Assembly (NCBI RefSeq): GCF_019703515.2
Contig: NC_059365.1
Location: 39,446,001-39,510,000, forward strand
DNA: 64,000 nucleotides
Direction of reading: 5' to 3'
From: Myxocyprinus asiaticus
Taxonomy: Eukaryota; Chordata; Actinopteri; Cypriniformes; Catostomidae
The notes below the pieces were generated by a model that saw nothing but the letters and a program-made list of their open reading frames with translations, did not search any database and had not been told where the DNA came from. Of this stretch, positions 1 through 11,449 are shown one piece after another. A program made the translations under genes and the position numbers. How positions within the stretch are numbered: the stretch's first letter is position 1; the number at the start of each line of letters is the position of its first letter.

Positions 1-441
1 TCGTGACCCGTGGAGACTGTCACATTGGGGGCGGATTTGTGCCACAGCTGGTTGCTCAGGGCAGGAGACCGCCGCTGGAGCGCCAACCTGCCAAATGGAG
101 TGGTGGACGGTGGTCGTGATGCCAGCCGTATACACCGGATACGTGACCCAGGGAACAAGGAAACCACTCTTGCTGAGCTCTTGAGTACTGCAGCCACTTG
201 GTGCAGCGCAATTAAATGCAAAAGGTAACAAAAAGATGAAGATCTGCTTACCAGCTCCAGAGCAGCGGGTTTCGTTGTCCCTGGGTCGCCCGTCCCAAGG
301 GCGCTTTGAAGCCTTTCATGGGTTCTGGGCGGCCGCGAGACGGGTGGCGTCTGCTTCCGCAGGGGGATGCCCTTGGCGATGAGTAGATGGGGTGCGGGAT
401 CTTGAGCCGCGCCGGGGCAGGATATGCCGGCTAGCATCCAT

Positions 442-1668
442 CTACTGCTCTACCATCAAGAACTGCTGGGCAAAGTCCTCGACGGTGTCGCCGAATAGGC
501 CCGCCTGGGAAATGGGGGCAGCAAGGAATCGTGTCTTGTCGGCCTCACCCATCTCGACCAGGTTGAGCCAAAGGTGGCACTCCTGGACCACTAGTGTGGC
601 CATTGTCCGCCCGAGAGACCGCGCCGTGACCTCCGTCGCTCGGAGAGCGAGGTCGGTCGCCGAGCGCAGTTCCTGCATCAATCCCGGGGCGGAACTACCC
701 TCGTGCAGTTCCTTTAGCGCCTTGGCGGACTTGCAGGAGAGCCATGGCGTGCAGGGCGGAGGCGGCTTGTCCAGCGGCACCGTAGGCCTTGGCCGTCAGA
801 GACGACGTAAACCTACAGGCCTTGGAAGGGGGCTTTGGGCACCCGCGCCAGGTGGCGGCGCTCTGCGGGCATAGGTGCACCGCGAGCGCCTTTATCCACC
901 GAGGGATTGCCAAATAACCCTTGGCCGCCCCACCAGAGGGTAGTGAGAGCGGGGAAGCCTAAAAGATCGGGACCGGGCAGTAAAAAGTGCCTCCCGTGAC
1001 CTTGTCAGCTCTTCATGCACTTCCAGGAAGAAAGGAACGGGGCGGGGCGTGGCTTTGAGCGGCGCCGCGAGCCCAGGAACCAATCACCGAGCCGCGAGGG
1101 TTCAGGGAAGAGCGGTGAAATCCACTCTAACCGACGCTCGCGGCTGCTCGGGAAAGCATGTCGTCATCTCCGCGTCAGCCTGTGACTGGGCGATCGACCC
1201 CGAAGGGAGGAGCCCAGCTGAGGCTTCCGACTGGACGAGCCCGCTCTCTGATGCTGCGCTCGAGAGCTCATCACTTTCGTGGGCTCCGAATAAGAGGTCG
1301 AACTCGCCATGAGACGAGCCGGCGGACTCACCCGGAAGCCCGATCGGGGCAGACGAGCGTGCTGGGGAATGGGAGGTCCGCGGGGGGATACCCGGTGGAG
1401 GTGGTCCCATTGGGGTCCCCAAATCGACCCCAGTGCTAGCCGCGCTGGCCTCAAACCCGTGGGTAAAAGGACCGAGGCGGGAGCCTCTGGGGTGGCTCGC
1501 TTTCTTACGAAGGCGAGCCGCGACCGCAATGATGCCATGGACATATTCTCGCAATGAGAACATGACCATCCATGAACGCTGTCTCCGCGTGAGCAGTGCC
1601 CAGACACGAAAGACAGTGATCGTGACCGTTAGAAGGCGAGAGATAACGAGCACAACCAGGAATAACAC
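442..1668 (-). pseudogene. DIRS gag-like ORF, broken
   Basis: Two gag pieces are readable. The first (1668 to 1102) is a Ser/Pro/Gly-rich N-terminal part with PPPPGIPPRTSHSP and an acidic patch near FDLLFGAHESDEL. The second (780 to 442) contains KALKELHEGS, ATDLALRATEVTARSLG and EMGEADKTRFLAAPIS, matching the same segments of the copies at 20.0 kb and 35.6 kb. Frame changes and stops between them mean no full Gag can be made. In this family Gag packages the element RNA; the role here is inferred only from position and repeat copies. Confidence 0.65.
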
Positions 1669-1929
1669 ACAATCGGAAAAGCGTCTTTAAAAAGACGTTC
1701 CGTGCGTACGCTCTTTTAGAGAAATATATACTCTTTTAGAGGGGAAAAATGCTCTTTCAGAAAATATACTCTCTAGTTTTTCTGCCGAAGCGCCCAGGGG
1801 CGTTCTCTGCAGTGCACCAGTGCAGAGGGGGGAGAAGCCGCTGAAATGCGCCGTCAGATCCAGCAGAGGTGAATGAACAGTAGTATTCAGCTCAGGGAGC
1901 ATGACCTTCGGCTCAGAAGAGAAAATCTG

Positions 1930-2108
1930 AATGAGTGGTTGCATACCAGCTCCTTTTATACCCGTATGTTCGGGGGAGTGGCATGCAAATACCACTCGCC
2001 AATTTTCATTGGCCTTTTATCAAAGACCAGAGGTGTCTCGGGCTCCCAAGAGTGACCCCTAGTGTCACTACATCGACACCAACGTCGAGTGAGTGACAGA
2101 TAGGGAAC
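1930..2108 (-). repeat. DIRS inverted terminal repeat
   Basis: About 180 bp, nearly identical to 36950-37127 and in reverse complement to 31280-31465. Landmarks are 'tggttgcataccagctcc', 'agtggcatgcaaa', 'tcgggctcccaagagtgac' and the outer 'gagtgacagatagggaac'. The TATA-like 'ctccttttata' lies inside it. This repeat fixes the right edge of the first DIRS copy. Confidence 0.8.
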
Positions 2109-2239
2109 ATTAAGTTCACTTTTACTTTTTTTTATATCCTTAACAAGATTTACCTTGTACCACTGCTTTTCCCACCAGAAGTCATGAAATGAGCCATGCC
2201 ACATATCCCAAAGTAAAATCCTCAATTTAAAACCTCAGA

Positions 2240-2935
2240 AAGATAAAGGGATAGTTGACCCAAAAATTAAAAGTCTCATCTCTTATTCACCCTCATGCCA
2301 TCCCAGATATGACTTTCTTTCTTCTGCTGAACACAAACAAAGATTTTTTAGACGAATATCTCAGCTCTGTAGGTCCACAAAAGTCAACAGGGTCCAAAAC
2401 TTTGAAGAACCAAAAAACACATAAAGGCAGCATAGAAGTAATCCATAAAACTCAAGTGGTTTAATCCATGTCTTCTGAAGTGATCTAATCTGTTTTGGGT
2501 GATAACGGACCAAAATAAAACTCCTTTTTCACTGTACATTTTGCAATTTCAGTCTACAGGAACGATCATGATTTCAAGCTCGATTACACTTACTAGTAGA
2601 GTTCGCAGAGGGCTAGATGGTACTGGGAAATATAATTGAGCTTGAAATCATGATTGCCAAGGAGACTGCTGATGTCAAGATTTACTGCAAAAAAAGGACT
2701 TAAATATTGATTTGTTTCTCACTCACACCTATCATATCGCTTCTAAAGACATGGATTAAACCACTGGAGTTTTTTAGATTACTTTTATGCTGCCTTTATG
2801 TGCTTTTTGGAGCTTTAAAGTTTGCCCCCTTTTGACTTGCATTGTATGGACCAACAGAGCTGAGATAATCTTCAAAAAATCTTCATTTTGAAAAAATAAA
2901 ATAAAAAAAGTCACATCTGGGATGGCTTGGCAATG
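2240..2935. repeat. Palindromic MITE, degenerate
   Basis: The left arm begins near 'gggatagttgacccaaaaatt' and includes 'ccatcccagatatgactt' and 'agctctgtaggtcc'. The right arm, in reverse complement, includes 'gaccaacagagctgagat' and 'cacatctgggatgg'. The better preserved copy of the same family is at 17106-17587, and a half copy is at 45265-45700. There is no coding capacity, as is usual for foldback MITEs. Confidence 0.65.
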
Positions 2936-3779
2936 TTTGAGCCAAATCTACCCCCTTTGACTCTGTCTGTCTGTATAGAGTACATTAATAATTTAAGTTT
3001 CCAAGTTGAAACTACACTTTAATGCTAACCTTAAAAAATTGTGCTCTGTGTTGTAACATCTAAATTAACTGGTTTCATTCAAGTCAAAATTATTATTTAA
3101 CATCACTGAATCAACCTGAAACAAATTAGATTACACTATCAAAACAAATTTTAGGGTTAGATCAAGTATTAATAGCTTGAGTGTCAGTTGTAGGTTACCA
3201 CTTTTTACAGTGTAACAAGGGCCTCACAACATGTGCCACATCATTTCTTATTCCTCAAAATGTACATTCTGAAGCCTCATATTAATATCTATTGAATTTA
3301 TTATTAAAAATACTAGTAATATATTTATTTACTTTTTACTATTTTATTTAATAGTTACTATTCAAAAATGACTGGTATCGATTGTTATTTATTGTTACTG
3401 GTAACAAGCTGCATTTTTATTTTATTTGATTTGATTTTTTTTCAGTTGAATTCTCTGGTGGTTCATACAGTATATCAGCTATTTGCTTCTGACTAGTTCT
3501 AGTATCTATTCCAAATGTTGCTAGTAACATTTTTACTGGAAGTATTTTAAATTTAACAATCAAGTAGCCATTTTGACTAGTCATTACAAAGTATTAGTTA
3601 GTTACTTGCCCTTGTCAAAAATCATAAAGGAATGTCAATAAACCTATCACATACTGGAACCAAACATTATTATTTATTTTCAATGTATTAAGTCTAGTTT
3701 TCTAGTCATTTTTATTGCTTATAGCTGCTATTAGTTTACTAGTATTAGTGTTGAGGATTACATCTTAAACTGCTTGACA
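2936..3779. other. No gene or recognised repeat seen
   Basis: AT-rich sequence with short ACTAGT-type and TAGT-rich runs. No open frame of note, no splice-like exon and no clear terminal repeats were found. Confidence 0.5.
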
Positions 3780-4251
3780 CATCACACATAGTGAGAGATA
3801 AAGAGAGGCAGAGCTCCGATAAAAGGCGCACTGGTGTGAGAAATGAAGGAGAGACCAGTCAAACGGGCTCCGATCCAGATCGCAATATGGAAATGTGAGC
3901 CAGCAGGACTCATTCAGTAATTCTCTTCAGAGCGGCACTCTCCGCCCCCTTCCTCTTCTGTTCCGACTTTTAGGAACTTCAGACTGAAGTTGCCCTTTGC
4001 GCAAAAGCGCGCAGATATTCGGTGTGAATTAGTCGCGATAAAACTTTTATCTATCGAACAACATTACGCGGAGACTCACAAAGCAGAAACGCCCATTTTT
4101 GCCGTAGCTACAATGAAAACGTAATTAATTTGGGGGGGAAAACCTGATTACCCAATGCGCAAACCGCCGAATGCGAATGGATTTGAACGGGGTTTTCCCT
4201 CGCGAACATGTCTCGCTCCGCGCCGGACTGATGTCTGATCTCCGGTGAAAG
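3780..4251 (+). promoter_or_regulatory. Candidate alternative promoter / 5'UTR of the psd2-like gene
   Basis: This stretch differs from the AT-rich surroundings: it has many CpGs, a GC-box-like 'tccgccccc' near 3948 and a TATA-like 'gataaaagg' near 3819. It leads into an ATG (4252) and a consensus splice donor (4302). Several short upstream ATGs occur (for example atg-gaa-atg-tga near 3885 and others near 4112, 4155, 4209 and 4231). They would reduce translation of the 4252 ATG, or mean that the exon is untranslated. Promoter activity is inference; the composition and donor are seen directly. Confidence 0.4.
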
Positions 4252-4301
4252 ATGTGGAAAGACGAATACGATGTCCATTTCGACCTTCTTTTGGGAATTC
4301 T
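4252..4301 (+). CDS. psd2: Candidate alternative first coding exon of psd2-like gene
   Basis: An ATG at 4252 opens 16 codons (MWKDEYDVHFDLLLGI) plus two bases (ct), followed at 4302 by the consensus donor GTAAGT. The phase-2 end fits both the candidate 57-nt exon at 5549 (completing CTG, Leu) and the firm exon at 15896 (completing CTT, Leu). Of the three frames, this is the one that starts in the exon and stays open to the donor. Joined to the 57-nt exon and the twelve firm exons it would give a 534-residue short isoform that lacks the long N-terminal region of EFA6 proteins. Short isoforms from internal promoters are known in the EFA6 family; I could not verify this one. Chance phase agreement is one in three. 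Confidence 0.4.
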
Positions 4302-5548
4302 GTAAGTTCTCTATCATTTGCGTTACTTTATTTCACTTTTAAAGTCAGAAAATGGTAATTATATATAAAATAAGTATTATTTTGGGTCTATAAAGTGTGT
4401 TTATTGTTTGAAGTTACGAGCCTTATATTTTAATTTCATTTTGTAATCTGGATATATGCATGTTAAGTCATATTTCTTTGAAAGTTTGACCTTTATACAG
4501 TTTTGGATCTGATTGTCATTTGGTGCCCTTTGGTCAATATTTGTGGACACATCTGATGGTCAAGGTCGTTTTTCCACTGCTAATTTTCTCCCTATAAGGC
4601 GTTTGTTACAGTGTTATAGATACTGGAGCTAGTTGCCACATTTTACTCCATTTAATATTTCTCTATGTAGTCTTTATACAACAACAACATCAACAAAAAG
4701 TTAAAAACCTGTTCAACATTTAAACCTTTATTGCCCAGGAAAAAGATATAGTTCATTTAACACACATTGACCTTTTGTGACAACATGCCCATTTATTACC
4801 ACACTGCTGTATATGGGGTTAAATAGCCTATTATAGCTTTTCAACAAAATGTATACAGTAAAACAATTTTGAAACACAGCAAAAAATGAAAAAAGATATA
4901 TACAAAAACATCAAACCATTGTTTTGGCCAACAAAAATTGTAATGTAATAAACTGAATAAAATCACGACAAATAAAACACATATGACAACAAAAACCTTG
5001 TCCTAAAGACAGTTCAACCTTTCTTTTAAAAACTTCCTTCATTATATAGTTGACTCCTGCCTGAATGTATGCCAGTGTGGTTTTACTTTGTTACCCAAGA
5101 GCAATCACAAAATATGATGACAGTGGAATTTTAATTTGGAAGAATTTACAAAGATTATCCTCATTTAAGCTTTGAACTAGACGTTTGAAACAAACATACA
5201 AAACCATTGCTGAAAGCATTGGTGTAATTGTACATTTGACTCATAGTTACTTCTTCACATTATATGTGCCCCATGTGTCTTCCCTATAGTTAGGTATTAA
5301 ACTCTTATCTTTGTCTTTTAAAGTCCACCTTACATTTTTTGCCCTTTTGTCTGGAAACTTTTATAGTAAAATACATAGCCTGAGGGCCCTTATTGTGTGA
5401 ATGTGTGAGAGAGTGAGTTTTGGTTTTGATTTTGTTGTACCTGAAAATGGTTTAAATCTGTGGTCTGATCTAATATATTCATTTCTGTCCAAAATGGGGG
5501 TTTTCCTACATTTTTGGATTTGTATTTGTATTTTTGGCACACTGACAG
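4302..5548. other. Non-coding, probably intronic; no repeat recognised
   Basis: AT-rich sequence between the two candidate upstream exons. I see no open frame with protein-like features and no paired terminal repeats. Confidence 0.45.
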
Positions 5549-5605
5549 GGACACAGCGATTCCCTCATACCTCAACACACCCCTCTCAGACAGCATCACT
5601 GGCAA
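5549..5605 (+). CDS. psd2: Candidate 57-nt psd2 exon before the Sec7 exons
   Basis: A T-rich tract ends in the acceptor 'cactgacag' at 5548. The exon then reads one base, 18 codons (DTAIPSYLNTPLSDSITG) and two bases (aa), and ends at 5605 before the strong donor GTGAGT. The length is divisible by three and both boundaries are phase 2, so it can be included or skipped without breaking the frame. At its end aa+t gives Asn before the DANLTDVL of the exon at 15896. The peptide looks like the Ser/Pro/acidic linker that precedes Sec7 in EFA6 proteins, but I cannot confirm the match. It could be a chance pair of splice-like sites. Confidence 0.45.
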
Positions 5606-5862
5606 GTGAGTCACAGACAAGCAGTCTCATGTTTATTTTCCTGCCGGGCTCAGCAGCAGCAGCACAAGTTCATACAGAAACACAAGCTGCTGGGTTCATG
5701 TAGGATCACTGTTATCAGCACTACGATACTCACTTATAATGTTTATCTGTCCTCTAGAGCTGCCGTTAGCTAGGCATCAGGCTGTGATTTATATTTAACC
5801 AATGATGTCTCCAACCTGGGTGTCATAGAATCACGTAACTATACCTAGATTTTTACAGAATG

Positions 5863-6093
5863 ATTTTTTTGTTGTACGTATTGTGGCAGTTTCCTGGTGA
5901 AATGAACACTAGAGGCCCTACAACAACAACAATTACTTTATTCACTTCCATGCAAATCACAAGTAAAATGGCAGATTATCAGTTCATAAACACTTACTTT
6001 TCACCCTGTTCCTTACATAATACTTGTAAGGTGATACATTTTAATGGATGCATTACATAACAGACTACATTTACAAGCTTGTTTGACCGTGAC
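5863..6093 (+). repeat. Interspersed repeat, 5' part (copies at 8.4 kb and 46 kb)
   Basis: Contains 'ggcagtttcctggtgaaatg', 'cagattatcagttcataaac' and 'ttacataacagactacattt'. The last block recurs at 8470-8530. The first two recur in reverse complement at about 45990-46158. It is one member of the retroposon family annotated at 8395-8800. Confidence 0.6.
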
Positions 6094-7762
6094 CGTTAAT
6101 TCATTGTCGGGCTATGTACATATGCACCATACAGATGCTTTTGAAGAGTTTAAATTAATCTGCATTTATTTTCACGTTTGTTGTGATGACTCATTTCCTC
6201 CTGTAACCCTATAGGTCTTCAGTAATGTCCCCTCTCAAGTTCTTTTAGAAATCAATAACACAAATCTGCTCAATCTATCATTATTATTGATCACAGGCAT
6301 GAGACATATTGCTTTCCGATGGAGTTTGTTCAGTCATTAGGTACACATGACCTTTGCAGTTATGATGAACAGACCAGCTGTTTTGACATCTGACCACTGA
6401 ATGAGTCGCTGATGTGGGGTGCGCTGGACCAGTCAGAGGGTCTCCGATCTAATTCACAGCTGTTTCTGTGCAAATAAGTGCTGTCAAAGGTGTGAATCAT
6501 ATTTGTGATGATTCAGTGAGTGTTTTGATTTGCAGGAAGAGGGGAGATTGTGAAACCTAATCCCAGATATCCTTTAAGGGGTGATCACACTGCACTTTGC
6601 GCTCCATTCACTCCCATTCAAATGCATCCGAACGCGGTAACTTGGAAACGCAAGCTCATGCGAAGAAATTTTGTACTCCACTGCATGCAGGAGTTCAAGT
6701 TTGCCATTGTTTAATATTGTGGACAAGGCTAAATCACTAAAATCCATATATAAAAGGTATTTGAAAAGTAGCAAACATAAATGATGAGGGCCTGGTAAAA
6801 AGTTTCTAAATCAGTTTTTATGTGAAATTCATATAACAAAAAGTTTTTATTTTTTATTTTTTTTATCTGTTTGTTTTGATGAAAATCAACCCCTGGGCTA
6901 TAAAATGGCCAGCTGAAGTTGAAGAGACACCCACATGTTTATTACACAGCTGTCTGGAATACTTGATTCTGATTAGGCAATCGTGGCATCCTGCGGTAAA
7001 TATTTTTGTGCAATATTAAACTGTAAAATTTTCCATTGTCACAGGCAACCGATTTCCTACATAGGTGTGCTAGTTTTATGTCTTTTGTATCTATTGTATC
7101 TCAAACATTGAAATTATTTCAATTCAAATCAATATTTAATTTCCATTTAATTATTTATTAGGTAAATATCTGTGTAATAAGCAGATCAACATACCGTCAG
7201 CCATTATTATCGCAAAATAAACAAGACCCTGATCACCCTGTTGGGGTTTATTGTGCAATAATGACTGCCTGACTGTACATTATCCGTATTTATTAATATT
7301 GTCCTTAAATCTCATTCTGTGCTGTGCAAGAGGCTGTAAGATTTGTTGGGGTTTTGCATGGGCATTGTGGGTAATGTTAATAAAGGGGCCATCTGCTTGG
7401 GAAGGACACAAATTACACCCCACTTTCTCTCCCCGCCGGAACACCAGGTACTGCTGAAGCCATGACAACCAACACATTACCGTCCCTTTTGCAGTTTGGA
7501 GCTAATGCAGTTGTGCAAATCAAATTATGCAAAATCTTGACTCATTCGCAATGGAAATTACAGCCATTGTTTATTCAGAAGGCTGCATATGCAGAGTCGA
7601 AACTGTTGACCAGTAAGCATATGCCATCTGTATTTCCAGTATGTTACTCATTTTATCCACACGCAGAGTGATGACAGCATCATTTTAATGCACACCAAAA
7701 CGATTCCTCTGTCTTTATCTTTTGCAACTCATTTGACTGCAGAAAAACATGTTTTATGCATA
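6094..7762. other. Non-coding; nothing recognised
   Basis: AT-rich sequence without supported exons. Open frames here are short and show no domain-like composition. Confidence 0.45.
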
Positions 7763-8105
7763 CAGTTGCTCCAAATAGTATTTGGACACTTAAGGCACAC
7801 TAAAAAATGTATGAATGTAATTGCAGATAGATAACAACATATCAAACCAAGTGGCATTTATTTTAAAGAAATAGAGCACAAACACTTAAAAAAAAAAACA
7901 ACCCAAATATTTCATGAAATAAGTTTCTTAAGTTTCAAATTATTAAACAATAGGTAATTTTTCCAAATTAGGACAAAAGTTATTTGAAGACTTTGTGGTT
8001 GTCAAACCTTGTGGAACATGCCCATAGTTAATTTGGTGAATTACATCTGAATTTAGGATACCTGTGAGAACTTGTGGGGAACTGATTTCATTTATCCACT
8101 AAAAT
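7763..8105. repeat. Tc1-type MITE, right-truncated
   Basis: The left end is TA followed by 'cagttgctccaaatagtatt' and 'tggacact', a Tc1/mariner-style terminus. The interior ('tatcaaaccaagtggcattt', 'tagttaattt') aligns with 23300-23697, which keeps the opposite end. No transposase remains. Confidence 0.55.
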
Positions 8106-8394
8106 CTTAAAAGTAATGTAGGGTGACCAGACCTCTCCATTTTCCAGGGACAGTCCCGGCTTTTGGTGGTCTGTCCCCGACTGGAGCTGTCCCCAGAAAT
8201 GTTCCTGTTTTTCCTGAGTGTTCAAAACAGCCCGCTTAGTGAATTATATCACATGGCAAGAAACTTAGCCTGAGCAGCAAAGCCTCCCATGTGCTGTTTA
8301 TTTTGACCAACAGAGGGGGCTGCTCGCTAAAGCAGCTTCAATCCATTCGTCTTCACTGATTACTTGGTCGGGCACGGTTTTGCCATTAAGAACT

Positions 8395-8800
8395 GGACCA
8401 AGCAATTGAAGAGAATTATCACATAATGCTATCTTATGACATCTAAACACTTTTACTATAGTGCATGTCTTGTAAGGTGATACATTTTAATGGTTGCATT
8501 ACATAACAGACTACATTTACAAGCTTGTTCGACCGTGATCAAATTGTGTGGTAGCTCAACTGATAAAGCGTTGCACTTGCGATGCAAAGGACCAGGTTAA
8601 GACTCCTAAAAATCATGTGAGTTGACACGTGTGCCGAAAGTGTCAAAGAAGAATCACAAAATGACGTGGTTGCTTCATCCTTCATCTCACATTTTCTTTT
8701 AATGACACTATTGGTTAGGTTAAGGTTTAGGGTAGGGAGGTCAGTTTTGTTGATTTAAAACTTGATAGAGCGTTAACCTGAAAAACCTCATCTGTTTAGG
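8395..8800 (+). repeat. tRNA-like retroposon copy
   Basis: The copy contains an A-box-like 'tggtagctcaactga' (about 8550) and a weak B-box-like 'ggaccaggttaagactcc' (about 8590) with the spacing of a tRNA-derived RNA polymerase III promoter. The flanking blocks are shared with 5863-6093 and, reversed, with 45720-46158, so this is a dispersed family and not a tRNA gene. Confidence 0.5.
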
Positions 8801-10379
8801 AGAACATTTAACTGAACCACAGAATATAATTTTGCAAAAATGTCAACACAGTCACATTATTTTAGGGTTGTTCTGTCACAGATCTATTGTCTATGAATAT
8901 AAAAAATTTGTACCATGGTAAAGTGATGGTACAAGTTGTGATATTTGGATATTTACCATGGTACTGAATGTTCACTGCATTCATGAACCATGGTATTTAC
9001 AAGGTATTCATAGATACTTATATTAAAAAGTAATGTTAGATGTTAAAAATAAAACTTTTTTTTTTGTCCAAAAAAAAAAACATTTTCAAGCAATAAACAT
9101 TAAATAAACATGAAAATTAAATAATAATTAAATAACAAAAATTAAGCCCATTTGGGGCTAGCTAGTTTTGGACCAAATGTTGGATTATACTCATCGGTAA
9201 ACTTAAATTTAGCATAAATTAAAGAAAAATATTTGTTTGATATTTAACTAAATAACAGGGTTGAATGGTGGAGCTTGGCAAATGCAGTCAATACAGCAAT
9301 CTGTTTAAAAACAGGGAAAATGAAAATAGATTATTTACTAGGGCAATCAATCCTTTTTAAAAAAAATCAAATTAATGACTTGACATGCCGATTAATTAAT
9401 TTAATTAATCACAATTAATTGACTACATCAATATTTTCTGAGAAAAGTCCCAAAATAAAGAGAATACTGGACCAGGCAATTGAAGAGAATTATCATCATT
9501 GTTATAAACTTCAAGGTAAGGCGCATACTAGCTATTTATGATATAAAGTTATATTGTTATGTATTTTATAATAGGTTCTGAATTCGGTGTGGGATTGTAT
9601 TGAATGTTTGGCCTTCATAATGCAGGAATTCCCGCACAGACCACACAAACTATAACATGCTGGATAAAAGTAGTCAAATTTATCCCCGCAGATGAACAAA
9701 TAAAATCAATAATTGTATCTTTAATCAGTGTGTGTTGTGTATATCAGCGCTATCGGCCCACCACCCCCTCTCCCTCCCTCCCGCACTAGTAATATCACAC
9801 ACTGAATAAAGGAAGCACCTTCTCACATATTTGCTCATTTGTTGTTTTAACATATACCCAAAATACATTTCAAAGATGAATATGACATTAATAACATGGA
9901 AAAATAAATACAAATGTATAATATAATATCTGCATATAATATACAGTTAGTCTGTACATCACAGCATAGATTACATTGCGCCTTGCAGGGAAACAAGTGA
10001 CTGAAAATTAGCACCATAATGCATAAGACTTGATCAAAATAAAAGGTAGTAATTAAGAAAAACAGGTCCATATGAGATACGCAAACAGTTAGGTAAAATA
10101 GTATTATGATAATAATAATAATTATTATTAGACCACAAAAAATGATCAACTTTACCTCATCGTTTGAATTTCAGTGAGACAAAGGCTACAATATTCAAAA
10201 GAGCATGATACACCACACCGTAAAAATTATTTTCATGATTTGATAACTTTATATTTTTTGCCAAATCAACTTAGATTCACTAATGTGTTCAGATAACATA
10301 AGAATTTGTGTTTTTATTGAGTAAACTAATGGCACAATGGCAATGCACTGATATAACGTAAAAAAAAATAAATAAAAAA

Positions 10380-10466
<87 letters not shown>

Positions 10467-11449
10467 AAATTTTAAGGCAAACAGGTTACTTACACTAAGT
10501 TAAACCAAAATAATTTCTTACAGTGCATAATTAAGCACATTACCACTTTCACCATGGTCAAAATACATAAAATCCGATGTGTCTCTTTTCTTAATAAGTA
10601 ACATGAAATTTCAGTGACCTATTGACCATTGAAATGTACTTGAAATGTACCCGTTTTTCATTTCAGAAATCTGGTCACCTTAAAGTAATGGCAAAAATTG
10701 CTCAGAAAAGTGTTAGTTCTGAGAAATGGTCTAGTATTGGTCTATTAAGATATTTTGCTTCTAATACAATACAGTGGGGCCACTGTGTATGTTTAAGTTT
10801 GACACTTTGGGATGGCAAAAATACAATGCAATAACTCTTAAGACATGTTATGCTTTTATAAAATTTTAGCTACATACCGTAACCAGACAAAAAATTATAA
10901 ATAAATCATATCAAAAGCTTAGTGTCTGCCACATCAGTTTTGGGTAGTCTGACTCACTCAGGTTCTGCATTCTCTGGGGCATAGCAGCAGACGCTAACAT
11001 TCCTCATCCCAAATTACAGCTTCATTTAAAGAACACTCTAATGAGCCACTCACCTCCTTCGCAGTAATTGTACACATCAAGATTTTAATTAGTTGAATTA
11101 GATTTGCTGTTTCTCGCTTGGTAAAAAGATTGAATTTTCCTCAAGATGGTCTTTGCTACCCATTTGCTACTGCTAATTGTAGGAAGATTTTAAAGACTTG
11201 GATTGGGGGCTTATTTCAGTGAATGTGTACAGAAATATGCAATTTCATAAAATTATTAAAATATACAGTATATGTATATATTAGGGTGAGGTTATCTGTT
11301 AAAAAAAAAAAAAAAAAAAGGTAAACTATTGCAGACCTGTTCACCCTGATGAAAAAATCAGGTTATACCTGCTTTGTTTTTAGAACATGGTAGTTTTTTT
11401 TTTTTTTTTTTTTTTTGGAAGCTGATTAGACCAAGGATTTCCACTTTGC
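8801..11449. other. Non-coding, AT-rich; simple repeats only
   Basis: Holds scattered CATGGT-type palindromes (8915-9005), a hAT-like end fragment near 9350-9420 ('ggcaatcaat' with ATTAAT runs), the long AT repeat listed separately, an A tract near 11302 and a T tract near 11395. No exon is supported. Confidence 0.45.
10382..10464. repeat. (AT)n microsatellite
   Basis: About 40 uninterrupted AT dinucleotides. The Tyr-Ile dipeptide frame read through it on the minus strand is an artefact of the repeat. Confidence 0.97.

Larger units (their letters stand above)
1..2108 (-). mobile_element. DIRS-type retrotransposon, gag end (cut by window start)
   Basis: This is the 5' end of a DIRS-type tyrosine-recombinase retrotransposon read on the minus strand. 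It runs from an inverted terminal repeat at 1930-2108 through a leader to broken gag frames. The same order, at high similarity, is seen in the fuller element at 31259-37127 and, inverted, at 19163-21195. Sequence at 1-240 matches the gag/RT junction near 35040-35250 of the fuller copy, so the element probably continues to the left of the window. Family assignment rests on the RT and recombinase of the fuller copy; here only gag is present. Confidence 0.8.

Noticed and set aside
4108..4317. Minus-strand frame of 69 residues over the candidate promoter
   Set aside because: No domain or splice support. It overlaps the GC-richer stretch, where stops are less frequent by chance.
10249..10467. Open frame of Ile-Tyr repeats on the minus strand
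   Set aside because: It is a read-through of the (AT)n microsatellite.
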